NCBI RefSeq assembly: GCF_965237655.1
Contig: NZ_CBDEGB010000001.1
Coordinates: 1,426,001 to 1,490,000, forward strand
Length of the DNA stretch: 64,000 nt
Direction of reading: 5' to 3'
Origin: Poriferisodalis sp965237655
GTDB lineage: Bacteria; Actinomycetota; Acidimicrobiia; Acidimicrobiales; Poriferisodalaceae
Shown: positions 31,210 to 39,373 of the stretch, in pieces
How the letters are laid out: each line of letters begins with the position of its first letter
How positions within the stretch are numbered: the stretch's first letter is position 1
Notes under the pieces: generated by a model
The model's input: the letters and a program-made list of their open reading frames with translations, nothing else
Databases searched by the model: none
Told to the model about the DNA's origin: nothing
Translations under genes and position numbers: made by a program

Positions 31210-33298
31210 CCACGTCGAGCACGTCGCAGATGAAGGCCAGAATGAACGCCTCGTCACGCCAGGCGTTGTAGCGACCTGACGGGCCGCCGTGGCCGGCGCC
31301 CATCTCGGTGCGCAGCAGAATCGGCTTGGTCGACATCGTCGTGTCGCGGAGCTTGGCGATCCACTTGGCAGGCTCCCAGTACTGGACCCGCGGGTCGTTG
31401 AGCCCAGCGGTCACCAGCAGCGCCGGATGGTCGACGGCTTCCACGTTCTCGTAGGGCGCGTACGAGCGAATCGTCTCGAACGCCGCCGGATCGGCGGGGT
31501 CGCCCCACTCGTCGTACTCGGTGACCGTGAGCGGGATGTCGGGGTCGAGCATCGTGTTCAGCACGTCCACGAACGGCACTTCGGCAACCACGCCGCAGAA
31601 TAACCCCGGCCGGCGGTTCACCATGGCACCCATCAGCAATCCGCCGGCGCTGCCTCCCCGGGCAGCGATCCGTGCGGGGTCGGCCCAATTGGCTGCTGCG
31701 AGATGCTCAGCGCACGCAGCAAAATCATCGAACGTGTTCGACTTCTTGGCCAGCTTGCCGCCTTCGTACCAGGGTCGGCCGAGCTCGCCGCCGCCGCGAA
31801 CATGGGCGATCGCAAACAGAACTCCCCGGTCGAGCAGCGACAACCGCGCCGTCGAGAACGACGCCGGCATCGGCATCTCGTACGCGCCATAGCCGTACAA
31901 CAGGCACGGCGCAGGCCAACCGATGGCACTCGGCTTCCACACCACGCTGATGGGGATGTGGGTGCCGTCGGGAGCTGTCGCTGTGATGCGCTCGGTCTGG
32001 TATGCCGTCAGGTCGACGTCGCCCAGCACCGGGAGTTGATCCAGCAGTTCTCGCTCACGGCTGTCGAGGTCCAGTTCGAAGATCGACGGAGGCGTGATCA
32101 TCGACGTGTAGCCGAAGCGATACCGCTTGGTCTGGTACTCGGCATTCGAGCCGCCGCCTGCCTCGTAGACGGGTTCGGGCATCTCGATCTCGGACCCCGG
32201 GCCCAGCGGGGACTCCTCGCCTGCGGAGCGGGTGTCGTGGACGTGCATCGACACCAGTCCGTCTTTGCGCTCGTGGACGATAGCGAAGTCGGCGAAGCAG
32301 TCCACGCCGTCGAGGCGGATCCCAGGCCGAGCACCGATGAGCTCGCGCCACAGGCGTGAGTCGCCCCCGTCTCCGGTAGGGAGCGGTGCTTCCATGAGCC
32401 GGAAGTCCTCGGCGCCGTCATTGGTGACGATGAGCAGGCGATCGCCCTGGTGGTCGACGCCGTATTCGATGCCTTGACGGCGCGCCTGCACAAGCAGCAG
32501 CGCTGAAGTCGGATCATCGGCGTCGAGCAGGCGATGCTCGGAGGTGGTCTTCGATTCGCATCCGATCCCGATGTACCGCTCGCTGCGGGAGGCTCCGACG
32601 CCGACCCAGAACCGCTCGTCGTCCTCCCGGTAGACCTCGACATCATCGGCGGGGTCGGTGCCGACGACATGGCGGATCACCCGATTCGGACGCTGGGCGT
32701 CGTCGGTGCGCACGACAAACATGGTCGAGTTGTCGTTCGCCCAGACCAAGCCGTAACTGAGGTCTGCCAGCCCGCAGCCCTCGGCGGGGATGCCGGGCGC
32801 ATCTAGGACGCGACCGCTGGCGATCTCGAAGACCGTCAGCGAGTACTTCTCGTCGCCGTCGGTATCGGTGGTGTAAGCGAGCAGCCGATGATCTGGGCTG
32901 ACTGCCAGATCGCCGACAGCAAAGTAGTCGTGCCCGTCGGCCAGCTCGTTCTCGTCGAGCAGCACGGTCTCCTGCTCGTCAGTCCCGCATCTGGGCCGCC
33001 GAACGTGGATGCCGTACTGGAGGCCCTCGACAGTGCGAGCCCGGTACTCCCACTCGTCCTTCGGCGTCGGCAGCGACTGGTGGGTTTCTTTGATTCGCGA
33101 CTTGATCTCTTCGAAGAGGGCCTCACGCAGATCGGCCAGGTGCTCGGTGGCTGCCTCGGTGTAGACGTTCTCGGCTTCCAGGTACTCCCGCACCATCGGG
33201 TCGTCGCGGTCTGCCAGCCAGTGCCACAGATCGTCGGTTTCGGTGCCGTGCACTTGCCGGATGTGCGGCCGCTTCGGTGCCACAGGAGGCTGCGCCAT
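31205..33298 (-). CDS. ptrB: S9 family peptidase, oligopeptidase B
   Basis: A 697-residue cytoplasmic serine peptidase with an N-terminal beta-propeller and a C-terminal alpha/beta-hydrolase domain. The catalytic triad is readable: Ser in ARGGSAGGLLMGAM, Asp in VTAGLNDPRVQYWEP, His in GAGHGGPSGRY. HVRGGGELGRPWYEGGK and CLLYGYGAYEM are standard for oligopeptidase B, which cleaves short peptides after Arg or Lys. It starts at ATG 33298 with APKRPHIRQVHGTETDDLWH, as usual, and has full family length. A tandem repeat overlaps its stop codon. The gene is divergent from the carbonic anhydrase gene. Confidence 0.92.
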   Translation of the reverse strand: MAQPPVAPKRPHIRQVHGTETDDLWHWLADRDDPMVREYLEAENVYTEAATEHLADLREALFEEIKSRIKETHQSLPTPKDEWEYRARTVEGLQYGIHVRRPRCGTDEQETVLLDENELADGHDYFAVGDLAVSPDHRLLAYTTDTDGDEKYSLTVFEIASGRVLDAPGIPAEGCGLADLSYGLVWANDNSTMFVVRTDDAQRPNRVIRHVVGTDPADDVEVYREDDERFWVGVGASRSERYIGIGCESKTTSEHRLLDADDPTSALLLVQARRQGIEYGVDHQGDRLLIVTNDGAEDFRLMEAPLPTGDGGDSRLWRELIGARPGIRLDGVDCFADFAIVHERKDGLVSMHVHDTRSAGEESPLGPGSEIEMPEPVYEAGGGSNAEYQTKRYRFGYTSMITPPSIFELDLDSRERELLDQLPVLGDVDLTAYQTERITATAPDGTHIPISVVWKPSAIGWPAPCLLYGYGAYEMPMPASFSTARLSLLDRGVLFAIAHVRGGGELGRPWYEGGKLAKKSNTFDDFAACAEHLAAANWADPARIAARGGSAGGLLMGAMVNRRPGLFCGVVAEVPFVDVLNTMLDPDIPLTVTEYDEWGDPADPAAFETIRSYAPYENVEAVDHPALLVTAGLNDPRVQYWEPAKWIAKLRDTTMSTKPILLRTEMGAGHGGPSGRYNAWRDEAFILAFICDVLDVA

Positions 33299-33371
33299 GG
33301 AGTGCGCACCGTATCGGGCACAGGGCTCGCGCCGACGTTCGTGGCGGGTGGTGCGCAGCCACCGCTGCGCC

Positions 33372-33377
33372 TAGCTT
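33372..33377 (+). promoter_or_regulatory. -10 box TAGCTT, leaderless start of 33384
   Basis: TAGCTT ends 6 nt before GTG 33384. Confidence 0.5.
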
Positions 33378-33383
33378 GGCGTT

Positions 33384-33902
33384 GTGCCTATCTACGCGCT
33401 TGGCGACTACGAGCCCGACATCCATCCCGATGCCTTCGTGATGCCTGAGGCGATCATCATCGGTCGCGTCACGATCGGTCCCGAGGCCTCGATCTGGTCG
33501 GGTGCGGTGCTGCGCGGCGACGACAACGACATCAGGATCGGCGCTGGCACCTCGGTGCAGGACAACGCCGTACTGCACGTCACCGAGGAGTGGTCCACGA
33601 CAGTGGGGGAGCGCTGCACCATTGGGCACCTCGCGCATATCGAGGGCGGCGTGGTGCACGACGAGGCGCTGGTGGGCACCGGTGCGATCGTGCTGCACGA
33701 TGCCGAGATCGGCGAGCGAGCGTTAGTTGGCGCCGGTGCTGTTGTGCCCGGCGGCATGAAGGTCCCGCCGGGCACCATCGCAGTCGGAACGCCGGCCAAG
33801 ATCCGCGTGCACCCCGACACGGCTTCGCTGATCCTGCCGGGCGTGCAGAACTACCTCGACCGCCGGGTCCGCTACATGGGCGAGCTCCGCCGCATCGACT
33901 GA
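33384..33902 (+). CDS. Gamma-carbonic anhydrase family protein
   Basis: A 172-residue left-handed beta-helix protein with hexapeptide repeats (IIIGRVTIGPEASIWSGAVL, GERCTIGHLAHIEGG). The three metal-binding His positions are present: VLHV, then IGHLAHIEG. RGDDNDIRIGAGTSVQDNAV and GTPAKIRV are typical of the CaiE/PaaY/YrdA group of gamma-class anhydrases, some of which hydrate CO2 and others have unknown roles. A trimeric soluble enzyme is expected. GTG 33384 follows a TAGCTT box. It converges on the toxin gene downstream. Confidence 0.9.
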   Translation: MPIYALGDYEPDIHPDAFVMPEAIIIGRVTIGPEASIWSGAVLRGDDNDIRIGAGTSVQDNAVLHVTEEWSTTVGERCTIGHLAHIEGGVVHDEALVGTGAIVLHDAEIGERALVGAGAVVPGGMKVPPGTIAVGTPAKIRVHPDTASLILPGVQNYLDRRVRYMGELRRID

Positions 33903-33913
33903 TCTGCTCGGCG

Positions 33914-34222
33914 TCAGCAGCCGGTTGCATCCCGGAGGCGGCGACAGCCTTGCTCCATGCGAGCGGGGCTGAGCTGGGTGACGAAGCGACGGAAGTCTTC
34001 GCGCCTCACGGTGTGGATGTTGTCGAAGCTCGCCGCACAATCGGTCGGCACCCCATCGGCGGCGGCTGTCAACTCAAGTTCTGATACCAGCCCGCGGCGT
34101 GTTCTGGTGAGTGCGGCGACGACGACGGAACCGATCCGGTCGGCAACTGGATCGCGAGTGAGCACGAGGACAGGCCGGTCACCGTTCGGCACCGCAGCGA
34201 ACCACACCTCACCTCGTTGCAT
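33914..34222 (-). CDS. mazF: PemK/MazF-type endoribonuclease toxin
   Basis: A 102-residue MazF/PemK-family toxin, expected to cleave mRNA at short sequence motifs. MQRGEVWFAAVPNGDRPVLV is the standard opening strand pair, RIGSVVVAALTRTRRGLVSE and FDNIHTVRREDFRRFVTQL carry the conserved Arg and the Thr/Ser-type positions of the active site, and the chain ends with two cysteines (CRRLRDATGC). It is the second gene of a two-gene unit, overlapping its antitoxin by 14 nt, the usual order antitoxin-toxin. Expression should follow the antitoxin-controlled promoter at 34462-34489. Confidence 0.88.
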   Translation of the reverse strand: MQRGEVWFAAVPNGDRPVLVLTRDPVADRIGSVVVAALTRTRRGLVSELELTAAADGVPTDCAASFDNIHTVRREDFRRFVTQLSPARMEQGCRRLRDATGC

Positions 34223-34466
34223 CGATCCAATCAGACCAGTCTTCAGCCGGTCCCCAGTCAGCTATCAAGGCGAGCGACAGCTCCTCCTCCGTCAATGGCT
34301 CGGCCTCGTACCTTGCCGGCTCGTGCTCGGACGCCAGCCGGACGAGATGGCGGTGGAGTGCGTCGCGCATCAGTTCCGAGCGATCGATGCCGAGACGTTC
34401 GGACCATTGCCGGATTGCTGCAAAGTCGTCCTCATCAGCTCGAAAGCTCAGCATCCGTGATGTCAT
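34209..34466 (-). CDS. mazE: Ribbon-helix-helix antitoxin of the MazF-type toxin
   Basis: An 85-residue protein. MTSRMLSFRADEDDFAAIRQ and WSERLGIDRSELMRDALHRH form a CopG/RHH-type DNA-binding N-terminus; the C-terminal half is acidic (EPLTEEELSLALIADWGPAE), as expected for the toxin-wrapping segment. It should neutralise the MazF-like toxin and repress the operon. The start is either ATG 34466, which lies inside one arm of the operator, or the ATG four codons later at 34454, which would leave the operator wholly upstream. Confidence 0.82.
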   Translation of the reverse strand: MTSRMLSFRADEDDFAAIRQWSERLGIDRSELMRDALHRHLVRLASEHEPARYEAEPLTEEELSLALIADWGPAEDWSDWIDATR

Positions 34467-34489
34467 ACAGCAAGCTTATTTCGTATGAC
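34462..34489. promoter_or_regulatory. Operator palindrome of the toxin-antitoxin operon
   Basis: GTCATAC and GTATGAC are perfect 7-bp inverted arms spaced 14 bp, so their centres are 21 bp (two helical turns) apart. The spacer AGCAAGCTTATTTC is AT-rich. One arm covers the first called ATG of the antitoxin. This is the expected place for RHH autoregulation. Confidence 0.6.
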
Positions 34490-34609
34490 GTGCCACTTGG
34501 CGCCGCCACTGCTATGCGCGGCGCGAGGTGCACCGGCAGTCGCAGGCTTGGCAGGCCACGCCGATGGCCACATAACGGCACCGGGCGGCTAGCAGGCATG
34601 GCGCGGCGG

Positions 34610-34615
34610 TAGCGT
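34610..34615 (+). promoter_or_regulatory. -10 box TAGCGT before 34624
   Basis: TAGCGT ends 8 nt before ATG 34624. Confidence 0.45.
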
Positions 34616-34623
34616 CGCAGCCC

Positions 34624-35529
34624 ATGAGCATGGGAAGCATCGACTTGGGACGTATCGGCATCTGGACGGGGGTGCTCGATGCGCTGCCGTCCGCGCAGGG
34701 CGTGGAATTCGTCGCAGAGGCCGAGGAACTGGGCTACGGGGCGTTCTGGATCCCCGAGGCCGTCGGGCGTGACCCGTTCGTCGCGGCGGCTCGGCTGCTC
34801 GAAGGCACCAGCACCATCAAGGTCGCCACGGGCATCGCCAACATCTACGCCCGCGATCCCATGACGATGGCAAACACGCTGCGCACCCTCGACGAGGCCT
34901 TCCCGGGACGATTCCTGCTGGGGCTCGGTGTCAGCCACCACCACCTCGTGCAGTTCATCCGCAAGCACGACTACTCCCGGCCGCTCAGCTACATGCGCGA
35001 GTACCTCGAGCGCATGGGCAAGGCCCGCTTCATGGCCCACGGACCCCAGGAGCTGCCCGAGATCGTGCTCGCGGCGCTGGGCCCCAAGATGTTGGAGCTC
35101 TCAGCCACGGCAACCGCCGGCGCCCACCCTTACTTCGTGCCGCCCGAGCACACTGCAGTCGCCCGGGAAATCATGGGCGCCGAAGCCGCGCTCTATCCCG
35201 AGCAGATGGCGATCCTGGACACCAACGCCGAGTCGGCCCGGGCCCTGGCCCGCAAGAACATGGCCATCTATCTGGGCCTGCCGAACTACGCCAACAACCT
35301 CCTGCGGCTGGGTTTCACCCAGGCCGACATCGACGGCGGCCCCGACGGCGGTCCGTCGGACAAGCTGGTTGACGCCATCGTGGTCTGGGGCACCGAAGAA
35401 GACGTCAAGGCCCGTGTGGATGCCCACTTCGATGCCGGTGCCGACCACGTCTGCGTGCAGGTTCTGGCCCCAAATCCTGAGGCTGCATTCGACGGCTGGC
35501 GCCGCCTCGCCCCCGCTCTGCTGAGCTGA
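34624..35529 (+). CDS. LLM class F420-dependent oxidoreductase
   Basis: A 301-residue luciferase-fold protein, third of its kind here and most like the TIGR03620 group. DLGRIGIWTGVLDALPSAQG begins the barrel; YGAFWIPEAVGRDPFVAAAR, VATGIANIYARDPMTMANTL, FLLGLGVSHHHLVQFIRKHD and ADHVCVQVLA are family landmarks. F420 dependence is expected from the family and not shown directly. ATG 34624 follows a TAGCGT box; ATG 34630 is a near alternative. It stands alone between the toxin-antitoxin pair and the suf operon. Confidence 0.87.
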   Translation: MSMGSIDLGRIGIWTGVLDALPSAQGVEFVAEAEELGYGAFWIPEAVGRDPFVAAARLLEGTSTIKVATGIANIYARDPMTMANTLRTLDEAFPGRFLLGLGVSHHHLVQFIRKHDYSRPLSYMREYLERMGKARFMAHGPQELPEIVLAALGPKMLELSATATAGAHPYFVPPEHTAVAREIMGAEAALYPEQMAILDTNAESARALARKNMAIYLGLPNYANNLLRLGFTQADIDGGPDGGPSDKLVDAIVVWGTEEDVKARVDAHFDAGADHVCVQVLAPNPEAAFDGWRRLAPALLS

Positions 35530-35575
35530 GGTCTTGCCGCAGACCGGCGCACTCGGAGCCGGCGGCGAGCGGCGT

Positions 35576-35581
35576 TAGGCT
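35576..35581 (+). promoter_or_regulatory. -10 box TAGGCT of the suf cluster
   Basis: TAGGCT ends 6 nt before ATG 35588 of sufB; this is probably the main promoter of sufB and the two lyase genes behind it. Confidence 0.5.
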
Positions 35582-35587
35582 GAACCC

Positions 35588-37000
35588 ATGACCGACACCG
35601 CCGAAGCTGCCGTCGGAATCGACCTCGGCAAGTACAAGCTGGGGTGGAGCGACGAGGAAGACTACGTTTTCAAGCCCCGCAGGGGTCTGAACGAAGAGAT
35701 CATCCGCGAGATGTCCGCGCTCAAGAAAGAGCCCAAGTGGATGCTCGACTTCCGCTTGCGTTCCTACAAGATCTTCCAGCGCAAGCCCATGCCCAACTGG
35801 GGCGGGGACATGTCGCAGATCTACTTCGACGACATCTACTACTACATCAAGCCCACCGAGGGTCAGGTCGACGCCTGGGAAGAACTGCCCGACTCGGTCA
35901 AGGACACCTACGAGAAGCTGGGCATCCCCGAGGCCGAGCGCAAGTACCTCGCCGGCGTCACGGCGCAGTACGAGTCTGAGGTCGTCTACCACCGCAACCG
36001 CGAGGACCTCGAAGCCCAGGGCGTGCTGTTCAGCGACATGGACTCCGCCGTCAAGGAATACCCCGAGATGGTGCAGCGTTATTTCGGCAAGCTGATCCCG
36101 CCGGGTGACAACAAGTTCTCAGCGTTGAACTCGGCTGTGTGGTCCGGCGGGTCGTTCATCTATGTGCCGCCCGGCGTCGAGGTGGAGATGCCGCTGCAGG
36201 CGTACTTCCGTATCAACGCCGAGAACATGGGCCAGTTCGAGCGGACGCTGATCATCGCCGACGAAGGCGCCACGGTGCACTACATCGAGGGCTGCTCGGC
36301 CCCGGTGTACACGACCGACTCGCTGCATTCAGCCGTCGTCGAGTTGGTGGCGCTGCCGGGCGCACGTATCACCTACACCACCATCCAGAACTGGTCGAAC
36401 AACGTGTTCAACCTGGTCACCAAGCGGGCGGCCGCCTACGACGAGGCCCACGTCGAGTGGATCGACGGCAACATCGGCTCGCGCCTCACCATGAAGTACC
36501 CGGCCGTGTACCTGATGGGGCCCAAGGCCTCGGGCGAGGTGCTCTCGGTTGCCTACGCCGGTGCCGGCCAGCACCAGGACGCCGGAGCCAAGATGGTGCA
36601 TGCCGCTCCCGAGACCACTTCGAAGATCGTCTCGAAGTCCATCTCCAAGGACGGCGGGCGCACTACCTACCGCGGACTGGTGCGGGTCGAGGAAGGCATG
36701 AGCGGCTGCCGCAGCCACGTGCAGTGCGATGCCCTGCTGCTCGACCAGGACAGCCGCTCGGACACCTACCCGTACCAGGAGATCGGCTCACGCGATGCCG
36801 AGATCGGCCACGAGGCCACGGTGTCCAAGGTGGCCGACGATCAGCTCTTCTACCTGATGAGTCGAGGCCTGTCGGCTGAACAGGCAATGGGCATGGTCGT
36901 GAATGGCTTCATCGAGCCGGTGACGCGCACCTTGCCGATGGAGTACGCCGTCGAGTGGAGCCGGCTGATCGAGCTTCAGATGGAGGGCTCGATCGGCTGA
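35588..37000 (+). CDS. sufB: Fe-S cluster assembly protein SufB
   Basis: A 470-residue scaffold of the SUF iron-sulfur assembly complex (SufBC2D), where clusters are built before transfer to client proteins. Hallmarks are GLNEEIIREMSALKKEPKWM near the N-terminus, WSGGSFIYVPPGVEVEMPLQ, GCSAPVYTTDSLHSAVVELV, VSKSISKDGGRTTYRGLVRV and the C-terminal EQAMGMVVNGFIEPVTRTLP. Length is standard. No SufR-type repressor lies next to it. Its TGA overlaps the ATG of the malyl-CoA lyase gene by one base, so the lyase appears translationally coupled to sufB. Confidence 0.95.
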   Translation: MTDTAEAAVGIDLGKYKLGWSDEEDYVFKPRRGLNEEIIREMSALKKEPKWMLDFRLRSYKIFQRKPMPNWGGDMSQIYFDDIYYYIKPTEGQVDAWEELPDSVKDTYEKLGIPEAERKYLAGVTAQYESEVVYHRNREDLEAQGVLFSDMDSAVKEYPEMVQRYFGKLIPPGDNKFSALNSAVWSGGSFIYVPPGVEVEMPLQAYFRINAENMGQFERTLIIADEGATVHYIEGCSAPVYTTDSLHSAVVELVALPGARITYTTIQNWSNNVFNLVTKRAAAYDEAHVEWIDGNIGSRLTMKYPAVYLMGPKASGEVLSVAYAGAGQHQDAGAKMVHAAPETTSKIVSKSISKDGGRTTYRGLVRVEEGMSGCRSHVQCDALLLDQDSRSDTYPYQEIGSRDAEIGHEATVSKVADDQLFYLMSRGLSAEQAMGMVVNGFIEPVTRTLPMEYAVEWSRLIELQMEGSIG

Positions 37001-38058
37001 TGCGCAGCCCAAAAGACTTCTTTGCCCCGCTGGCGCTCGGGGCGCCCCAACCGCTGCGCGAGGTTCCGTTCCGGCCCTCGCGGATGATCCATTTCTTCGA
37101 TCCGTCGAATGAACGGATGCGGGCCAAGGTGCCCGACATCGCGCCCACCGTCGACGTGCTGCTGGGCAACCTTGAAGATGCCGTGTCTGCTGACAACAAG
37201 GACGCCGCACGGGCGGGGCTGATCGAGGTGGGCAAGGCCTGGGAACGGGGCCACACCCAGCTGTGGACGCGCGTGAACAGCCTCGACTCGCCGTGGTTTC
37301 TCGACGACGTCTGGGCGCTGTGTCACGAGATCGGCGACAAGCTCGACGTGATCATGGTCCCGAAGGTGGAAGGACCCGAGGACATCCACTACGTGGACCG
37401 GTTGCTGGCGCAGCTCGAGGCCCGTGTCGGGCTCGAGCGACCGCTGCTGGTGCACGCCATCTTGGAGACAGCCCGCGGAGTCGCCAACGTGGAGTCGATC
37501 TGCCTGGCAAGCCCCCGCATGCAGGGCCTGTCGCTCGGGCCAGCGGACCTCGCTGCCGACAGACGCATGAAGACGACCCGGGTCGGCGGCGGCCATCCGG
37601 GGTACCTCGTGCGCACTGATCCAGTGCCCGAGGTTGACGACGACGCTCGAACGTCGTTTCAGCAAGACCTGTGGCACTACACCCTGGCCCGCATGGTCGA
37701 CGCCTGCGGCACCGCCGGGATCCTTCCCTACTACGGGCCGTTCGGTGACATCGCCGATCCGGTCGGCTGCGAAGACCAGTTCCGCAACGCCTACCTGCTG
37801 GGCTGCGTCGGAGCGTGGAGCCTGCACCCGAGCCAGATCAACATTGCGAAGCGCGTGTTCAGCCCCGAGCCCGCTGAGGTGGCATGGGCGCAGCGGGTCG
37901 TGACCGAGATGGGCGACGGCACAGGCGCAGTCATGATCGACGGCAAGATGCAGGACGACGCCACGGTCAAGCAGTGCCGGGTGGTGCTGCAGCTGGCTCG
38001 TGATCTGGCAGCCGCCGATCCCGCACTGGCGGCGGCCTACGGCCTCGAGACCGCCTGA
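37000..38058 (+). CDS. mcl: L-malyl-CoA / beta-methylmalyl-CoA lyase
   Basis: A 352-residue HpcH/HpaI-type TIM-barrel lyase. The sequence resembles Chloroflexus malyl-CoA lyase along its length: FFAPLALGAPQPLREVPFRP, LLGNLEDAVSADNKDAAR with the metal-binding Glu, VIMVPKVEGPEDIHYVDRLL, SLGPADLAADRRMKTTRVGG, YYGPFGDIADPVGCEDQFRN, GAWSLHPSQI and AVMIDGKMQDDAT. It would split malyl-CoA or methylmalyl-CoA to glyoxylate and acetyl- or propionyl-CoA, a step of the 3-hydroxypropionate and ethylmalonyl-CoA routes; (S)-citramalyl-CoA is a further possible substrate. ATG 37000 shares a base with the sufB stop, an unexpected place for it. Confidence 0.85.
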   Translation: MRSPKDFFAPLALGAPQPLREVPFRPSRMIHFFDPSNERMRAKVPDIAPTVDVLLGNLEDAVSADNKDAARAGLIEVGKAWERGHTQLWTRVNSLDSPWFLDDVWALCHEIGDKLDVIMVPKVEGPEDIHYVDRLLAQLEARVGLERPLLVHAILETARGVANVESICLASPRMQGLSLGPADLAADRRMKTTRVGGGHPGYLVRTDPVPEVDDDARTSFQQDLWHYTLARMVDACGTAGILPYYGPFGDIADPVGCEDQFRNAYLLGCVGAWSLHPSQINIAKRVFSPEPAEVAWAQRVVTEMGDGTGAVMIDGKMQDDATVKQCRVVLQLARDLAAADPALAAAYGLETA

Positions 38059-38066
38059 GAACTCTC

Positions 38067-38942
38067 ATGAGCTCCGGCATCGCCTACCCCCGCCCGCGGC
38101 GCTCGGTGCTGTACATGCCGGCAGCGAACGCCCGAGCGCTCGAGAAGGCCCGCAGCATCGACGCCGACGCTCTCATCTTCGACCTCGAAGACGCCGTGGC
38201 GCCCGATGCGAAGGAGTCCGCCCGCGAGGGTGCGTGCGCCGCAGCATCTTCGGGCGAGTACGGCTACCGGGAGCTGACGATTCGCTGCAACGGGCTCGAC
38301 ACTCCGTGGGGGCGTGATGACATCGCGGCCGCCGGTGCTGCGGCACCGTCCGCGGTGGTCATCCCCAAGGTGTCAGGCGCCGCCGATCTGGCAGCAGTGG
38401 CCGGCCTGCTGGAGGCAGCGGGCGCGCCCGAATCCACTCGCATCTGGGCCATGATCGAAACACCGGCGGGCATTGCCAACGCCCGCGAGATCGCCAGTTT
38501 CGACCGAACCGATGCCGTAGTGATGGGCACCAACGACATGGCTAAAGAATTGCGGGCCACCATCACGCCTGATCGTGCCGCGCTGGTGCCGCATCTGGCC
38601 ACCTGCCTGGTGGCTGCCCGCGAGGCAGGCGTGAGCGCCCTCGATGGCGTCTACAACGACATCCGCGATGCCGATGGATTCGCCGTGGTCTGCCGGCAGG
38701 GAGCAAACTTGGGTTTCGATGGCAAGACGCTGATCCATCCCAGCCAGGTCGAGCCGTGCAATGAAGCCTTCTCACCGAGCCTCGATGAGCTGGACTTCCA
38801 CCGTCGGGTCATGGAAGCGTTGGAAGTGGCAGTCGCGGAAGGTCGTGGGGTGGTAACCGTGGACGGCAAGATGGTCCAGAATCTTCACGTGGACGAGGCC
38901 CGGCGGGCCATTGCGCTCGCCGACGCGATTGAACAGCGCTGA
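38067..38942 (+). CDS. CitE-like CoA-ester lyase or thioesterase
   Basis: A 291-residue HpcH/HpaI family protein, shorter than and clearly distinct from the preceding lyase. RRSVLYMPAANARALEKARS, DALIFDLEDAVAPDAKESAR, AVVIPKVSGAADLAAVAGLL, IWAMIETPAGIANAREIA, VMGTNDMAKEL and FDGKTLIHPSQV are the family blocks. Paralogues of this size include citrate-lyase beta subunits, Mcl2 malyl-CoA thioesterase and citramalyl-CoA lyases; the choice cannot be made by eye. It starts 8 nt after the malyl-CoA lyase, so the two probably act on the same or linked CoA esters. Confidence 0.85.
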   Translation: MSSGIAYPRPRRSVLYMPAANARALEKARSIDADALIFDLEDAVAPDAKESAREGACAAASSGEYGYRELTIRCNGLDTPWGRDDIAAAGAAAPSAVVIPKVSGAADLAAVAGLLEAAGAPESTRIWAMIETPAGIANAREIASFDRTDAVVMGTNDMAKELRATITPDRAALVPHLATCLVAAREAGVSALDGVYNDIRDADGFAVVCRQGANLGFDGKTLIHPSQVEPCNEAFSPSLDELDFHRRVMEALEVAVAEGRGVVTVDGKMVQNLHVDEARRAIALADAIEQR

Positions 38943-38956
38943 GGGAGGCAGCTGCC

Positions 38957-39340
38957 ATGCCGATGCGGACGAACTGCCAACACTACGAGAGCCGGACGTA
39001 TCCGAACGGCGACACGGTGCGCAAGTGCAATCTTGACCTAGCGCCGGAAGCCCCGTGGCGTTGCCCGGAGGATTGTCCCTCGTACTCGCCCCGGCGCCTC
39101 GATGTCGGCTGGCAGCACGGTTCGCTGGGCGTCCAGAATTTCGCAAAGGAACCCGAGAGCATCGGCCAGGACGACTCCATCGCGGCGCTGCTGGACGAGG
39201 CCGAAGACATCGTGAATATGGCGGGTCCGCGCATCTTCGACGAGGTCGCTGCCGAGCATGCCCGAACCAAGGGACTCCGGGCCAAAATGCGAGGTCGCAG
39301 CGGCAAGAAACAGCGCAAGAAGCGCCGCCGGCGCAACTGA
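38957..39340 (+). CDS. Small Cys-rich hypothetical protein with basic tail
   Basis: A 127-residue protein not assigned to a named family. The first 45 residues hold four cysteines (NCQHYESR, VRKCNLDL, WRCPEDCPSY) that could bind zinc or an iron-sulfur cluster; the middle is helical (IAALLDEAEDIVNMAG), and the end is strongly basic (KMRGRSGKKQRKKRRRRN), suggesting contact with nucleic acid or acidic partners. It lies between the lyase genes and sufD; the cysteines make a link to iron-sulfur assembly conceivable. ATG 38957 has a GAGGGAGG ribosome site about 8 nt before it. Confidence 0.65.
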   Translation: MPMRTNCQHYESRTYPNGDTVRKCNLDLAPEAPWRCPEDCPSYSPRRLDVGWQHGSLGVQNFAKEPESIGQDDSIAALLDEAEDIVNMAGPRIFDEVAAEHARTKGLRAKMRGRSGKKQRKKRRRRN

Positions 39341-39360
39341 GCCCGTCGCCGACACGCCGA

Positions 39361-39366
39361 TAGCCT
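39361..39366 (+). promoter_or_regulatory. -10 box TAGCCT before sufD
   Basis: TAGCCT ends 7 nt before GTG 39374, so sufD, the Rieske gene and sufC may have their own leaderless promoter, separate from sufB. Confidence 0.5.
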
Positions 39367-39373
39367 CCGAACA

